IMG/VR virus record: IMGVR_UViG_3300034198_010091
Span: 1-55,460 of that record
Direction: 5' to 3' (one strand)
From: a virus
Length of the DNA: 55,460 nucleotides
A program made the position numbers and the translations under genes. Below, in pieces: positions 41,200-48,883 of the stretch (the first letter of the stretch is position 1; each line of letters opens with the position of its first letter). The notes under the pieces were generated by a model. That model made no database searches. It saw only the letters and a program-made list of their open reading frames with translations, and was not told the origin of the DNA.

Positions 41200-41227
41200 A
41201 TTCTAGCAGAGTTTTTGATGAAGTCAA
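41200..41227 (-). promoter_or_regulatory. Sigma70-like early promoter
   Basis: TTGACT (41222-41227), 16-nt spacer, TAGAAT (41200-41205), 7 nt, ATG at 41192. Expected start of transcription falls at or next to the ATG. Confidence 0.65.
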
Positions 41228-41229
41228 GC

Positions 41230-41625
41230 TTAATAAAGCTCTTCTTCCATTCTTTCGTCCTCAATATCATCCATCACATGCTTCGCACCAATGGTGTATT
41301 TCTCTAAAATGTAATCAACATTCTGCATAAGATACAAAACCATCTTCTCTGTGTTCTTTTTAAGCTTCAGAAGCTCTTTTTTGTTCTTAACATCCTTGGT
41401 TTTTAGGATATCTTCAATGGTTTTTGCAGCTTGCATCCCATTATCGACCATTTCTCCATAATATGTTGGGAGATTTTGCATCTCATAGGGTAATGCATTA
41501 GGTCCATTGTGTGTTTCTCTTTCCTCTTTCTTGTATTTTTTCATTTGCGCCGATGGATCGAGGTCGTGGTCGATGTCGGGACTTGCAAATTTTGTTGAAT
41601 AAGGGGACTCTCCTTTAGCTGCCAT
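41230..41625 (-). CDS. Late protein of unknown function
   Basis: 131 aa, basic/acidic mixed, with a disordered N-terminus (MAAKGESPYSTKFASPDIDH) and a helical C-terminal half (KKELLKLKKNTEKMVLYLMQ, KHVMDDIEDERMEEELY). The late box 5 nt upstream implies a structural or assembly role. Not recognised. Confidence 0.65.
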   Translation of the reverse strand: MAAKGESPYSTKFASPDIDHDLDPSAQMKKYKKEERETHNGPNALPYEMQNLPTYYGEMVDNGMQAAKTIEDILKTKDVKNKKELLKLKKNTEKMVLYLMQNVDYILEKYTIGAKHVMDDIEDERMEEELY

Positions 41626-41630
41626 AGAAT

Positions 41631-41637
41631 TATTTAA
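41631..41637 (-). promoter_or_regulatory. Late promoter box TTAAATA
   Basis: TTAAATA, 5-nt gap, ATG at 41625, in a 33-nt divergent region. Confidence 0.75.
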
Positions 41638-41646
41638 TATAAATGA

Positions 41647-41653
41647 CTAAATA
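41647..41653 (+). promoter_or_regulatory. Late promoter box CTAAATA, divergent partner
   Basis: CTAAATA, 5-nt gap, ATG at 41659. Confidence 0.78.
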
Positions 41654-41658
41654 TAGAT

Positions 41659-41925
41659 ATGAGTCTTAAAAAAAAAGATCAGGATGCTATTGCTAAGTTA
41701 TATATAGAAGGATTCGATGGAGCGTCAGATGGGCCAGAGGATTATGCGGTAGATGACGCAGTTAATGCTATTTTAAATACTTTGGAACGAACCATGCGAA
41801 GAGAAGACATCAAATCCATAATGATGATAGTAACAGATCCCAAAAACTTAGAAGAGGTTCGTTATATTGTGGATAGCGAATTAGGTGGGAAATCTCCACA
41901 ATATTACGATGATGACCAATATTAA
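41659..41925 (+). CDS. Small acidic late protein
   Basis: 88 aa. Starts MSLKKKDQDAIAKLYIEGFD, is helical in the middle (VNAILNTLERTMRREDIKSI) and ends in an acidic tail (QYYDDDQY). One of two small late genes in tandem on the plus strand. Not recognised. Confidence 0.65.
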   Translation: MSLKKKDQDAIAKLYIEGFDGASDGPEDYAVDDAVNAILNTLERTMRREDIKSIMMIVTDPKNLEEVRYIVDSELGGKSPQYYDDDQY

Positions 41926-41937
41926 TCTCTCAAAATA

Positions 41938-41944
41938 CTAAATA
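41938..41944 (+). promoter_or_regulatory. Late promoter box CTAAATA
   Basis: CTAAATA, 5-nt gap, ATG at 41950. Confidence 0.8.
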
Positions 41945-41949
41945 TACCT

Positions 41950-42456
41950 ATGAGTAATAGTAATCTATTCGCAAAACGTTTCTTCCAAGTTCTTAGAGAA
42001 GATGCAAGGGAACTTGAACGCAAAGCTATGGAAGGAGTTCTAGATGATGGAACTAATCCAGAGGACTTTGAGGTTGATATGACACCTGATACCAATCAGG
42101 TAGTTGACCAAGTTTCTAAACAAGCTGCTGATGCCATGTCTCAGAAGAATCAACAAATGATTGATGAACTACAAAGTTGGATCGATGATATCGAATCCTT
42201 CTTGAAAAGAATCAATAGCGAAGACCCAAATTCAATTCAATCTCGTCTAGCTGCTGCTGAACCCGATACAGTCATGGATAAGATGAAGCAGTCTCAACAA
42301 ACCAAGATTTCTCGTGTTGCTGCTGACTTAGCTTCCTTACATCAAAACTTCTTAGGGTTTATGAGTCAGACCGCCAATTCACGTTACAAATACGTAGCTA
42401 TCCCTCTAGCATTCGGATTAAGTTTAATGCAAATGGGTATGAATTATTTCTGTTGA
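41950..42456 (+). CDS. Late helical virion-type protein
   Basis: 168 aa. N-terminal SNLFAKRFFQVLREDAREL is amphipathic with LRE, like a capsid-targeting and cleavage segment. The body is helical and rich in Gln/Asp (VDQVSKQAADAMSQKNQQMI, WIDDIESFLKRINSEDP). A weakly hydrophobic C-terminus (YVAIPLAFGLSLMQMGMNYF) could insert in a membrane. It may be an internal head protein or ejection factor. Not recognised. Confidence 0.62.
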   Translation: MSNSNLFAKRFFQVLREDARELERKAMEGVLDDGTNPEDFEVDMTPDTNQVVDQVSKQAADAMSQKNQQMIDELQSWIDDIESFLKRINSEDPNSIQSRLAAAEPDTVMDKMKQSQQTKISRVAADLASLHQNFLGFMSQTANSRYKYVAIPLAFGLSLMQMGMNYFC

Positions 42457-42490
42457 TATCTCAAAATATCAAACCCGATTAAATTAATTC

Positions 42491-43111
42491 TTATAAGACT
42501 GCACTCAAGCCATTGGTGAGTTTATACATCATTTTTCTTTGATCTGTTGCCGATAGCGTAGCCTCGTAAACAAATCCGTCACTTCCAGTTATCTTAACTA
42601 GATATTTGTATGGATTGGAAGCAATATCTGCTACTTCTTGTCTGGATAAACCCAGATCATTAGAAGTATATCTAGTATCAACTAAGTTGTGGTCTTTATC
42701 AGAGAAGTCTAGTGGTAATTGAGCCTCTGTTTGCTTTATATCTCCCCAAGCAACTCTACCAACGTTCATTACACATTCAATCTGATTTGGATCAAATACC
42801 AATTTACCATTATCGGTAATATCTTTCAAATCAGGAGTTATGGTGGATAACTTTGTTGAGTAATATGGATGTCCGTCTCGCAAACATTTGATCAATGCTC
42901 TGATATCGTATGTTTTATTGTCGATGACAACTTTACCGCATGTATTATTACACATGCCACTATCGAAGAGAACCTTTCTTGGTAGAGTATATCTACCTGA
43001 ATTGTAAGGCTTAGTCTGTAAACGAAGACCACCCTTTACTGTTGTATCTAACACAAATCTTTGTTTAAGATGTTCTAGGGTGAACATCGGTGTATTTCTA
43101 TCTGTTTTCAT
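42491..43111 (-). CDS. Early protein of unknown function
   Basis: 206 aa from ATG 43111; a GTG at 43132 would add seven residues but lies on the promoter. The N-terminus MKTDRNTPMFTLEHLKQRFV is followed by LDTTVKGGLRLQTKPYNSGR and CNNTCGKVVIDNKTYDIRAL. Two close cysteines may bind metal but no complete ribbon is seen. The C-terminus has LGLSRQEVADIASNPYKYLV. It is served by a sigma70-like promoter and lies downstream of the primase. Not recognised. Confidence 0.65.
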   Translation of the reverse strand: MKTDRNTPMFTLEHLKQRFVLDTTVKGGLRLQTKPYNSGRYTLPRKVLFDSGMCNNTCGKVVIDNKTYDIRALIKCLRDGHPYYSTKLSTITPDLKDITDNGKLVFDPNQIECVMNVGRVAWGDIKQTEAQLPLDFSDKDHNLVDTRYTSNDLGLSRQEVADIASNPYKYLVKITGSDGFVYEATLSATDQRKMMYKLTNGLSAVL

Positions 43112-43117
43112 ATCGAA

Positions 43118-43148
43118 ATTATAGTAACACACCTCTCGGTAAAGTCAA
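43118..43148 (-). promoter_or_regulatory. Sigma70-like early promoter
   Basis: TTGACT (43143-43148) with either TACTAT after 16 nt or the perfect TATAAT (43118-43123) after 19 nt. TATAAT ends 6 nt before ATG 43111. It overlaps the last codons of the primase. Confidence 0.6.
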
Positions 43149-44227
43149 CCCTTCGAGAGAAGAATTTTTATTTTCATAATAGCCGACTTTCCACACTCTG
43201 AATTCTTTTTTATCCAAGCTGGAGACACTTGATCCAACCCACACGCGACACAAACCTCATTTAAGTCTTTGTATTTCTTTCCCCAAATCTCAGGCCAAAT
43301 GAATACACATTCCCCAGCCTGTAATAATGATAATGTTTTCTCTCTGGATGTCTCATCTATCCACTGCGAGTCCAAAACCCATATCTTATCAAACAATTTC
43401 AGAGATTCCATCTGATCCTTCTGAGTCTTTGTTAGAGTGAATCCCTTACCCTTATTGATCCCAGCTACACCAAGACCATTCTTAACGAAGAAAGAATCAA
43501 TTGGACCCTCAAATAGAAAAACTGTATCCAGATTAGGATCAACCTTATCTATACCGTATAATGTTTTATCTGCATTAAGCTTAGAAAGGTAGGATGGGTT
43601 ATCATCCCAATCAAATAGTTTGCGTGTCTGGTAGAAGACGATATCCCCTTTCTCGTCCTTGAATGGTATCACTAGACGCTCAGGCTGAAACTTGTCTTTC
43701 AAGCTGATATAGAGGGCATCTGGACGGTTTATAGCGGTGTCTAGTCGCCTCTCTTTGATATAGTCCAGAGCAAACTGCACTCTGCTATTGGTTTTGTAAA
43801 AATTAACCTGATTCGGATCAAAAAGATTGATAGAATCTACTGGAAGAGTCTCAACTTTTAATTTAGGAATATCATCTTCAAAGAATGTATCACTATATCC
43901 AAAATCTCCTTTATCTAATTCATCACATAGTTCTTTATGTGTTATACCAGATACTTCTCTGATCCAGTTGTATGTGGATAGATTACTTCCACAATTGAAA
44001 CATGATATATTGCCCCCGTCTGGATCATACCAACATCTTTTCTTTCTTCCCCAAGAGGTTCCTTCTCGACATATAGGACAACATGAGTTGTATTTTCCAG
44101 ACGCCTTATTATAGACTACTTTGTAACCCAGTTCATAAAATTTAGATACAACATAGTCAACAGGGAGATTAAAATCAAAGCTTGCTTTCTTTTTTGAATC
44201 GAGCGTTGGTAATTTTTTTAATCTCAT
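43145..44227 (-). CDS. gp61: DNA primase gp61
   Basis: 360 aa (T4 gp61 is 342). A zinc-binding domain is at residues 49-79 (CCPICREG ... ISCFNCGS). The TOPRIM catalytic region has FLFEGPIDSFF near residue 240 and KIWVLDSQ near 285. It synthesises RNA primers on the lagging strand with gp41 helicase, which is encoded fractured at the right end of the window. The start overlaps the previous gene by 53 nt. No late box, consistent with earlier expression. Confidence 0.92.
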   Translation of the reverse strand: MRLKKLPTLDSKKKASFDFNLPVDYVVSKFYELGYKVVYNKASGKYNSCCPICREGTSWGRKKRCWYDPDGGNISCFNCGSNLSTYNWIREVSGITHKELCDELDKGDFGYSDTFFEDDIPKLKVETLPVDSINLFDPNQVNFYKTNSRVQFALDYIKERRLDTAINRPDALYISLKDKFQPERLVIPFKDEKGDIVFYQTRKLFDWDDNPSYLSKLNADKTLYGIDKVDPNLDTVFLFEGPIDSFFVKNGLGVAGINKGKGFTLTKTQKDQMESLKLFDKIWVLDSQWIDETSREKTLSLLQAGECVFIWPEIWGKKYKDLNEVCVACGLDQVSPAWIKKNSECGKSAIMKIKILLSKG

Positions 44228-44462
44228 CTTTTTCCGCTTTTGATGGTTGTGGGTCTACTAAATCGAGTATACCATTCTTAACTCCAAAGTCAAAATCCTT
44301 TTTAGAAATCCATCGAATGTCCATTTTTCCATCAAAAATATCACAGAAACCATATGTGTCTCCATGTTTTTTAACAAAAATTATAGTATGGCCTTTGTAT
44401 TGACCATCTAAGACGCCATAAGTTTTACCAAACTCTAAATCCTTTTTAAAAAATTGAATCAT
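44175..44462 (-). CDS. Small protein of unknown function
   Basis: 95 aa. Beta-rich N-terminus (GKTYGVLDGQYKGHTIIFVK) in a KOW/SH3-like arrangement with a WISKKDFDFGVKNGIL loop, then a Lys-rich helix. Start overlaps the preceding stop (ATGA) and its end overlaps primase, so it is translationally linked to replication genes. Not recognised. Confidence 0.6.
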   Translation of the reverse strand: MIQFFKKDLEFGKTYGVLDGQYKGHTIIFVKKHGDTYGFCDIFDGKMDIRWISKKDFDFGVKNGILDLVDPQPSKAEKDEIKKITNARFKKESKL

Positions 44463-44752
44463 TCCATTCGTTCGTTCATAAACTTACTAACACTCTGCAT
44501 GAATAAATCATCGAGTGCAGCTTTTTCCATTTTTTCCTTATAGATAGTCATATTGATCGGATTTCCATCTAGATCATAACCCATCAATTTAAAACATGTT
44601 AAAAACTCTCCTAGAGTGGATATCATAGCTTTGTTTATCTGGACTTTACTTGGAACTTTTCTTTTTTCCTTCAATCTAGTTGTGAGTGCTTCTCGAAGAA
44701 TATTAGTTATTTCTTCATCTGTGAACTCTTCGGGAATTTCTTCATCCTTCAT
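44459..44752 (-). CDS. Late-box gene of unknown function
   Basis: 97 aa, acidic N-terminus (MKDEEIPEEFTDEEITNILR) followed by a helical core (KVQINKAMISTLGEFLTCFK, LMGYDLDGNPINM) and a closing helix. I considered a late-transcription coactivator such as gp33 because of size and acidity, but see no diagnostic motif. Late box 5 nt upstream. Confidence 0.6.
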   Translation of the reverse strand: MKDEEIPEEFTDEEITNILREALTTRLKEKRKVPSKVQINKAMISTLGEFLTCFKLMGYDLDGNPINMTIYKEKMEKAALDDLFMQSVSKFMNERME

Positions 44753-44757
44753 TCAAT

Positions 44758-44764
44758 TATTTAA
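44758..44764 (-). promoter_or_regulatory. Late promoter box TTAAATA
   Basis: TTAAATA, 5-nt gap, ATG at 44752; it overlaps the end of the preceding gene. Confidence 0.7.
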
Positions 44765-45096
44765 CTCTTTTTCTCAAAAGAACAACCCTCTGCCTTTTGC
44801 GGGATTCCTCTCTCGATCAAATTAGTTATAATAACCTCCATAGACTTAGTTTTGAGATTGAAGTTCTTGATGAATTTATTTCCACCATCATTAAACTCAA
44901 AGGCTACTTCTCCCTTATCATCTTTATTTTCGTAACAAGTAATGATCAATGATACCCCACCCGGATCGACCATAACAGTCCATCTTCTTGGATCTAGAAT
45001 CCCATAATCTTTAAAGAGTCTGATGGTAACGAATCCAGAATCTCTCAATCTTTTAATAAAGTAACTTCCTGTAGTAATTTTATTTTTATTTGTCAT
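44761..45096 (-). CDS. Protein of unknown function
   Basis: 111 aa, beta-rich: GSYFIKRLRDSGFVTIRLFK, RRWTVMVDPGGVSLIITCYE, VAFEFNDGGNKFIKNF. It ends with a Lys/Ser tail. Its start overlaps the preceding gene by 11 nt. The well-formed alternating pattern suggests a compact globular protein. Not recognised. Confidence 0.6.
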   Translation of the reverse strand: MTNKNKITTGSYFIKRLRDSGFVTIRLFKDYGILDPRRWTVMVDPGGVSLIITCYENKDDKGEVAFEFNDGGNKFIKNFNLKTKSMEVIITNLIERGIPQKAEGCSFEKKS

Positions 45097-45382
45097 ACTT
45101 ATATATTTCTAATTTAATATATTCCATAACTTCTGGAGAAACTGCTATCATCCAAACAAAAGGCAATTTTTCATTACACCAAACACCCACATGCATATCC
45201 CCACCCGATATATTTTGACTGTCCAACTTCCACACATAATTATTTTCTATATCTGAAAAATGTTCGATCCAAAATTCCGGTATCGGTAATGTATCCAAAT
45301 GAACTGTTAATATTGATGGTTTTCCTTTTTCTTTGGCATCTTTAAAAATGCGTTCAACGTAATTTGTAGGGTCTTCTCTCAT
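45086..45382 (-). CDS. Protein of unknown function
   Basis: 98 aa. MREDPTNYVERIFKDAKEKG, then beta strands with several Trp (PEFWIEHFSDIENNYVWKL, GVWCNEKLPFVWMIAVSPE). Start ATG overlaps the stop of the endonuclease gene (TAATG), so that mobile gene sits between this gene and the clamp gene. Not recognised. Confidence 0.6.
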   Translation of the reverse strand: MREDPTNYVERIFKDAKEKGKPSILTVHLDTLPIPEFWIEHFSDIENNYVWKLDSQNISGGDMHVGVWCNEKLPFVWMIAVSPEVMEYIKLEIYKYDK

Positions 45383-46185
45383 TATTTATTCGATCCTTTT
45401 AATTTGGATTGTCTTATCTTTTCTTTGGTTTCTTCTGAAAGAATTACACCAAGTCTAGGGCTAGGTTTTCCTCTTCTGGATTCACTCATTTTCATCTTTG
45501 TTTCTTCTGAATGTTTGCGACCTTTGAGATTATTAGACTTTCCTTTTTTCGCTTCACTCATTTTCATCTTTGCTTCTTCCGTGTGCTTCTTTCCTAATTT
45601 AGCGTTTCTCATTTTTTCTATAGTTTCTGGTGAATTTTTTCTACCTAACCCACACTGGCTAATTTTTTGTTTATGTTCCTCTGATATGGTCTTTCCGACT
45701 CTAAGTGTTCTCAACATATCCTGTATGTGCTTGGGTCGAGGGACTCTCATCTTATCTATACGTTCTTTTGAGAGTGGTCCCCGAATTTGTTTAGCTCTCG
45801 CTATCCTCAATTTAGCTCTATGTTCTTCAGAAAATGGTTTTTTAGGAACCCCCGCACCATCACCCGAATGTTTTTGGATATTATAACCTATATCTTTGTT
45901 GGCGGAGTTGTATTTTTTTATATAAAAAGTCTCCAATTCCAAAAGTTCTATATTATTTTTTGATTTGTCAAAATTCTCAAAAATTTCCAATATTTCAACA
46001 TCAAAAGAATTCCAACCATGTTTTATGATAGCATTTTCTAAATACCATCTTCCCTTGGTATTATTCTCTCGATACCTATGTTGATTAAGTCTTTTATGTA
46101 AGTTTATAGATTTACCTATATAAATCTTACCATTGTTTTTACATGTTAGTTTATAAATTCCTGCTTCCTTCGGATAAGTTTCCAT
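45382..46185 (-). CDS. GIY-YIG homing endonuclease with NUMOD3 repeats
   Basis: 267 aa. The catalytic core is at the N-terminus (AGIYKLTCKNNGKIYIGKS, then RLNQHR, then the Glu in LLELETFYIKKYN and the closing YNIQKHSGDG). From residue 110 on there are at least six NUMOD3-type DNA-binding repeats on the theme S.E...K.....GKK (PFSEEHRAKLRIARAK, TISEEHKQKISQCGLGR, KHSEETKMKMSESRRGK). It has its own TTAAATA late box 5 nt before the ATG. It is inserted just downstream of the sliding clamp gene. Confidence 0.95.
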   Translation of the reverse strand: METYPKEAGIYKLTCKNNGKIYIGKSINLHKRLNQHRYRENNTKGRWYLENAIIKHGWNSFDVEILEIFENFDKSKNNIELLELETFYIKKYNSANKDIGYNIQKHSGDGAGVPKKPFSEEHRAKLRIARAKQIRGPLSKERIDKMRVPRPKHIQDMLRTLRVGKTISEEHKQKISQCGLGRKNSPETIEKMRNAKLGKKHTEEAKMKMSEAKKGKSNNLKGRKHSEETKMKMSESRRGKPSPRLGVILSEETKEKIRQSKLKGSNK

Positions 46186-46190
46186 TAATG

Positions 46191-46197
46191 TATTTAA
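46191..46197 (-). promoter_or_regulatory. Late promoter box TTAAATA for the endonuclease
   Basis: TTAAATA, 5-nt gap, ATG at 46185. Confidence 0.75.
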
Positions 46198-46198
46198 C

Positions 46199-46921
46199 CT
46201 ATCGGGTCAAACTTGATACAATATAATTCAATTGTATGTTTCCAGATTCCACACTAATCTTCCCGATACCATTCTTGGATACTTCAAATTTGGCTACGTC
46301 ACCGTCTCCAAAATCAATAAGTCTGACATTATCTAAATTGAGAATGAATTCATCCATCTCAAAATCAACCTCTTCGCCAACAACTGTTAGTGTATCGGTA
46401 TTCTTCATGGTTCTATCAGCTAGGGACCAAGTGAGATGATCATCCTCTGTATAAATGTATAGTTTATTGGTATCCTTGAATATGCTACTATTAGATAGTA
46501 GTGTTTTAAGAAACTGTTTAGATATTTCGAATTCGTAATCGAATGTAAGAGATTTAATCTTAGCTAAGGTTATTTTCGCTTTAGCTAGGATACCCTCATC
46601 ATACAAATGATAATTAAATTTTACTAGTTTAGATTTATATTCCAGATTATTTCTATTCAATTTAAATTGAATGTCAGTAGATCCAACCATATCTAAAAGT
46701 TTAGATAACTTTGATAAGGATGGTAAATTCAGAGTCGTTTCAACATCAAAGTCTCCTTCCATAGAGGACCAAAGAAACATACTCCTATCGTCAGAAGCGG
46801 CGATGGAGTATATTTCGTCAGACTTAACTTCTAGAATCGATGTATCACTAATCTTTCCAAGACTGCGTAGGAATATTTTGAATTCCTTTGACTTTAGGTT
46901 CAAGTTTGACTGGTTGTTCAT
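46199..46921 (-). CDS. gp45: Sliding clamp gp45
   Basis: 240 aa (T4 gp45 is 228). Family features: SKEFKIFLRSLGKISDTSIL at the start, LSKLSKLLDMVGSTDIQFKL and the EYKSKLVKFNYHLYDEGIL block in the middle, and a closing ISVESGNIQLNYIV. It is the trimeric processivity factor, and in T4 it also activates late transcription together with gp33 and gp55, which fits the many late boxes here. The start overlaps the gene before by 74 nt. Confidence 0.9.
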   Translation of the reverse strand: MNNQSNLNLKSKEFKIFLRSLGKISDTSILEVKSDEIYSIAASDDRSMFLWSSMEGDFDVETTLNLPSLSKLSKLLDMVGSTDIQFKLNRNNLEYKSKLVKFNYHLYDEGILAKAKITLAKIKSLTFDYEFEISKQFLKTLLSNSSIFKDTNKLYIYTEDDHLTWSLADRTMKNTDTLTVVGEEVDFEMDEFILNLDNVRLIDFGDGDVAKFEVSKNGIGKISVESGNIQLNYIVSSLTR

Positions 46922-47384
46922 TTTTGTTCTTTGATTCTAGCAAAGAGATTAACTTTTGCAACAACTTATTATTCTTTTCCAACAATTCATTCGTCTTCTT
47001 CTGCTCCGTTAAACTAAAATCAAATTCTAGTTGTGGATCTTCTTGTTTAGGAAACATTGATCCACTAGGTCCCGGAATTTGACCTCCGGTTGTAGATGGT
47101 TCATAATAATTAGTAGGTAAAGGTATATTAGTTACTTGGGGAGGTTGTATATATTGAGGAGGAGGTTGAAAAGGAGGTGGGGTTGGAGTCCTCACTGCAT
47201 TTTGTACAATGTTCTCAAACCCCCGCTTCAGTTGATCCGTCCCCGATACAATAGCCCCAATGCTGTCTTGTGGTCTGGTCCCCGTCATTCTGTCAATCTC
47301 TTTAGATTCGGCATATAGAGGTCCAGCTAGACCTACCAGAAGACCAATATCTTCTGGGTTTAGTGCTTCGTATGGGTCATTCAT
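46848..47384 (-). CDS. Pro-rich linker/coiled-coil protein between gp32 and gp45
   Basis: 178 aa. An N-terminal helical part (DIGLLVGLAGPLYAESKEID) leads to a Pro/Gln-rich linker (PPPFQPPPQYIQPPQVTNIP) and a C-terminal coiled coil (TEQKKTNELLEKNNKLLQKL). Its last 74 nt overlap gp45 in another frame. The position between SSB and clamp suggests a replisome or transcription adaptor, but no clamp-binding box is certain. Not recognised. Confidence 0.6.
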   Translation of the reverse strand: MNDPYEALNPEDIGLLVGLAGPLYAESKEIDRMTGTRPQDSIGAIVSGTDQLKRGFENIVQNAVRTPTPPPFQPPPQYIQPPQVTNIPLPTNYYEPSTTGGQIPGPSGSMFPKQEDPQLEFDFSLTEQKKTNELLEKNNKLLQKLISLLESKNKNEQPVKLEPKVKGIQNIPTQSWKD

Positions 47385-47385
47385 A

Positions 47386-48324
47386 TTAATCTTCTAGATC
47401 AAGTCCAGCAAGTAGCTCATCTACATCGTCTTCTGCTGGTGCTGGTTCAGCTTTTTTACCCTTACCTTTTTTCGGTTCTTCCTTTGGGGTAAAATCCATA
47501 GGAATTTCATCATCTAGATCTTCATCTACTGGTGCAGATTTACGTTCAGATAATTGTTTCTTGACTTCGGATTTCTTTTCTGTGGATTCGCAGAAGAAAT
47601 GATCCTCAAGAAGTTTTTCAAGTTCTTCCTTAGTCTTCACAGTATAGATTGACTTTAGATCGTGAACTTGTTCATAAACCTTTTCAATTTCATCGTCATC
47701 GAGATCAAGCTTTGACTTGGTTGTGAAGAATGAACTCTTAAAGGTTGTAAACTCACCTTGTTTCTCAGCCTTGATTTTTAGATCCGCTCCATCCTTTGAT
47801 AGATCAAAGATTGCTGGACCAAACTCTTCAGCACGATCACCTGTCATCGCATCATCTACCAAAGATTTAATCTGATATCCCATGCGAAGGATTTGGATAG
47901 TTCCATTCAATTCTGGATTAGCTGGATTATCTACCCATAAGGCATTAACCAACCATTGTTCCTTATTTGAAATTGGATTATCAAATGGAACCTTCTTACC
48001 ATCTTTATCAACTGGTGGAACTGGGTTAGCCTTTTTCCACTCTTGATACTCTTTCCAGTATTGGTTAGTAACTGGATCTTCATCTCCGAATGTTTGGAGA
48101 GAAATTGCTGAAGTATATTTCCCTGTTGAACGACTCTTCCAGCTATTGATATAGTGGTGGAAGAATGTGTCATCGATATTATCGACATTTGGAATTAGTC
48201 GAATTGTATAGGTGTGTCCTTCTGGGAACTTCATGATATTTGCGAATGAACCACCACCGTCTGTCTTTTTCAACTGATCCTTAAGAGAATCGAACATTGA
48301 CGCATTGAATTTATTTTTTGCCAT
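47386..48324 (-). CDS. gp32: Single-stranded DNA-binding protein gp32
   Basis: 312 aa (T4 gp32 is 301). The N-terminal Lys/Ser cooperativity region is followed by NIMKFPEGHTYTIRLIPNVD, the HHYINSW segment, and an OB-fold core. The C-terminal 60 residues are acidic and Lys-rich and end DDVDELLAGLDLED, the typical partner-binding tail. I do not see the Cys-Cys-Cys-His zinc set of T4 gp32; the only Cys is in FFCESTEKK near residue 241. The leader upstream is unusually long and A-rich. Confidence 0.9.
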   Translation of the reverse strand: MAKNKFNASMFDSLKDQLKKTDGGGSFANIMKFPEGHTYTIRLIPNVDNIDDTFFHHYINSWKSRSTGKYTSAISLQTFGDEDPVTNQYWKEYQEWKKANPVPPVDKDGKKVPFDNPISNKEQWLVNALWVDNPANPELNGTIQILRMGYQIKSLVDDAMTGDRAEEFGPAIFDLSKDGADLKIKAEKQGEFTTFKSSFFTTKSKLDLDDDEIEKVYEQVHDLKSIYTVKTKEELEKLLEDHFFCESTEKKSEVKKQLSERKSAPVDEDLDDEIPMDFTPKEEPKKGKGKKAEPAPAEDDVDELLAGLDLED

Positions 48325-48388
48325 ATTTTTTGTTTTTATCTTTTTTTGTTTATTTTGTTTTATTGCTCGCTAGGAGAACTATATTTAG
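48325..48388 (-). promoter_or_regulatory. A-rich gp32 leader with upstream CTAAATA box
   Basis: CTAAATA lies at 48382-48388, but the gp32 ATG is 57 nt further on, unlike the 5-6 nt elsewhere. The intervening RNA (AATAAAACAAAATAAAC ... GATAAAAACAAAAAAT) is almost pure A/T and unstructured. T4 gp32 represses its own translation by binding such a leader, so this is a plausible operator. Confidence 0.5.
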
Positions 48389-48403
48389 TCTTCAGATGAA
48401 AAT

Positions 48404-48883
48404 TTACAATCTTGGTTTGTATGCAGCTACACCCACTGGACTTGGATTCTTAATTTGACTCTCTTCCTTTTCTTCTTCTGTCATTGTGTCAATCTTTTCT
48501 CCAGACAATCTACGAATATCAAAATCTACGCTAAGGGGAACTGTTCCAGTTTCTTCTAAGATCTGTTGAGACTGTAAAGATACATGAACACATCCATTGA
48601 TATGGAGTCTTAAGGAAGTAATAACTCCTTCATATCCGCTTGCATTATCTTTAGCATAAGATCCGAGAATGTCAACTGGAAGATACGGTGGAACCACTGT
48701 CACACCACCCTCAATTGAGGAATCGACAATCCACCGAGCTTCTAAAGGTTCTCCAGTTTTTGGGCTTGTTCCTCTTGGTTGAAAATAATAATAAATATTT
48801 TCGTTCTGTTCAACTTGCATGAGAGTAAGCATACCCTCTTGATTTGTTGATTTATCTTTTACGTTTGTTCCTAATTTTAGCAT
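48404..48883 (-). CDS. Protein with two SH3-like repeats
   Basis: 159 aa. Two repeats share KDK/KDN..EG.....G....QP: VKDKSTNQEGMLTLMQVEQN near residue 8 and AKDNASGYEGVITSLRLHIN near residue 77. The C-terminus is charged (DTMTEEEKEESQIKNPSPVG). Its start overlaps the preceding gene. It lies directly upstream of the gp32 leader. Function not recognised. Confidence 0.6.
   Translation of the reverse strand: MLKLGTNVKDKSTNQEGMLTLMQVEQNENIYYYFQPRGTSPKTGEPLEARWIVDSSIEGGVTVVPPYLPVDILGSYAKDNASGYEGVITSLRLHINGCVHVSLQSQQILEETGTVPLSVDFDIRRLSGEKIDTMTEEEKEESQIKNPSPVGVAAYKPRL

Noticed and set aside
41193-41270. Upstream start for the membrane-zinc protein
   Set aside because: The extra 26 residues overlap the neighbouring gene and cover the TTGACT/TAGAAT promoter.
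44459-44752. gp33 late coactivator
   Set aside because: Size and acidity fit, but I see no diagnostic sequence feature, so the gene is left unnamed.
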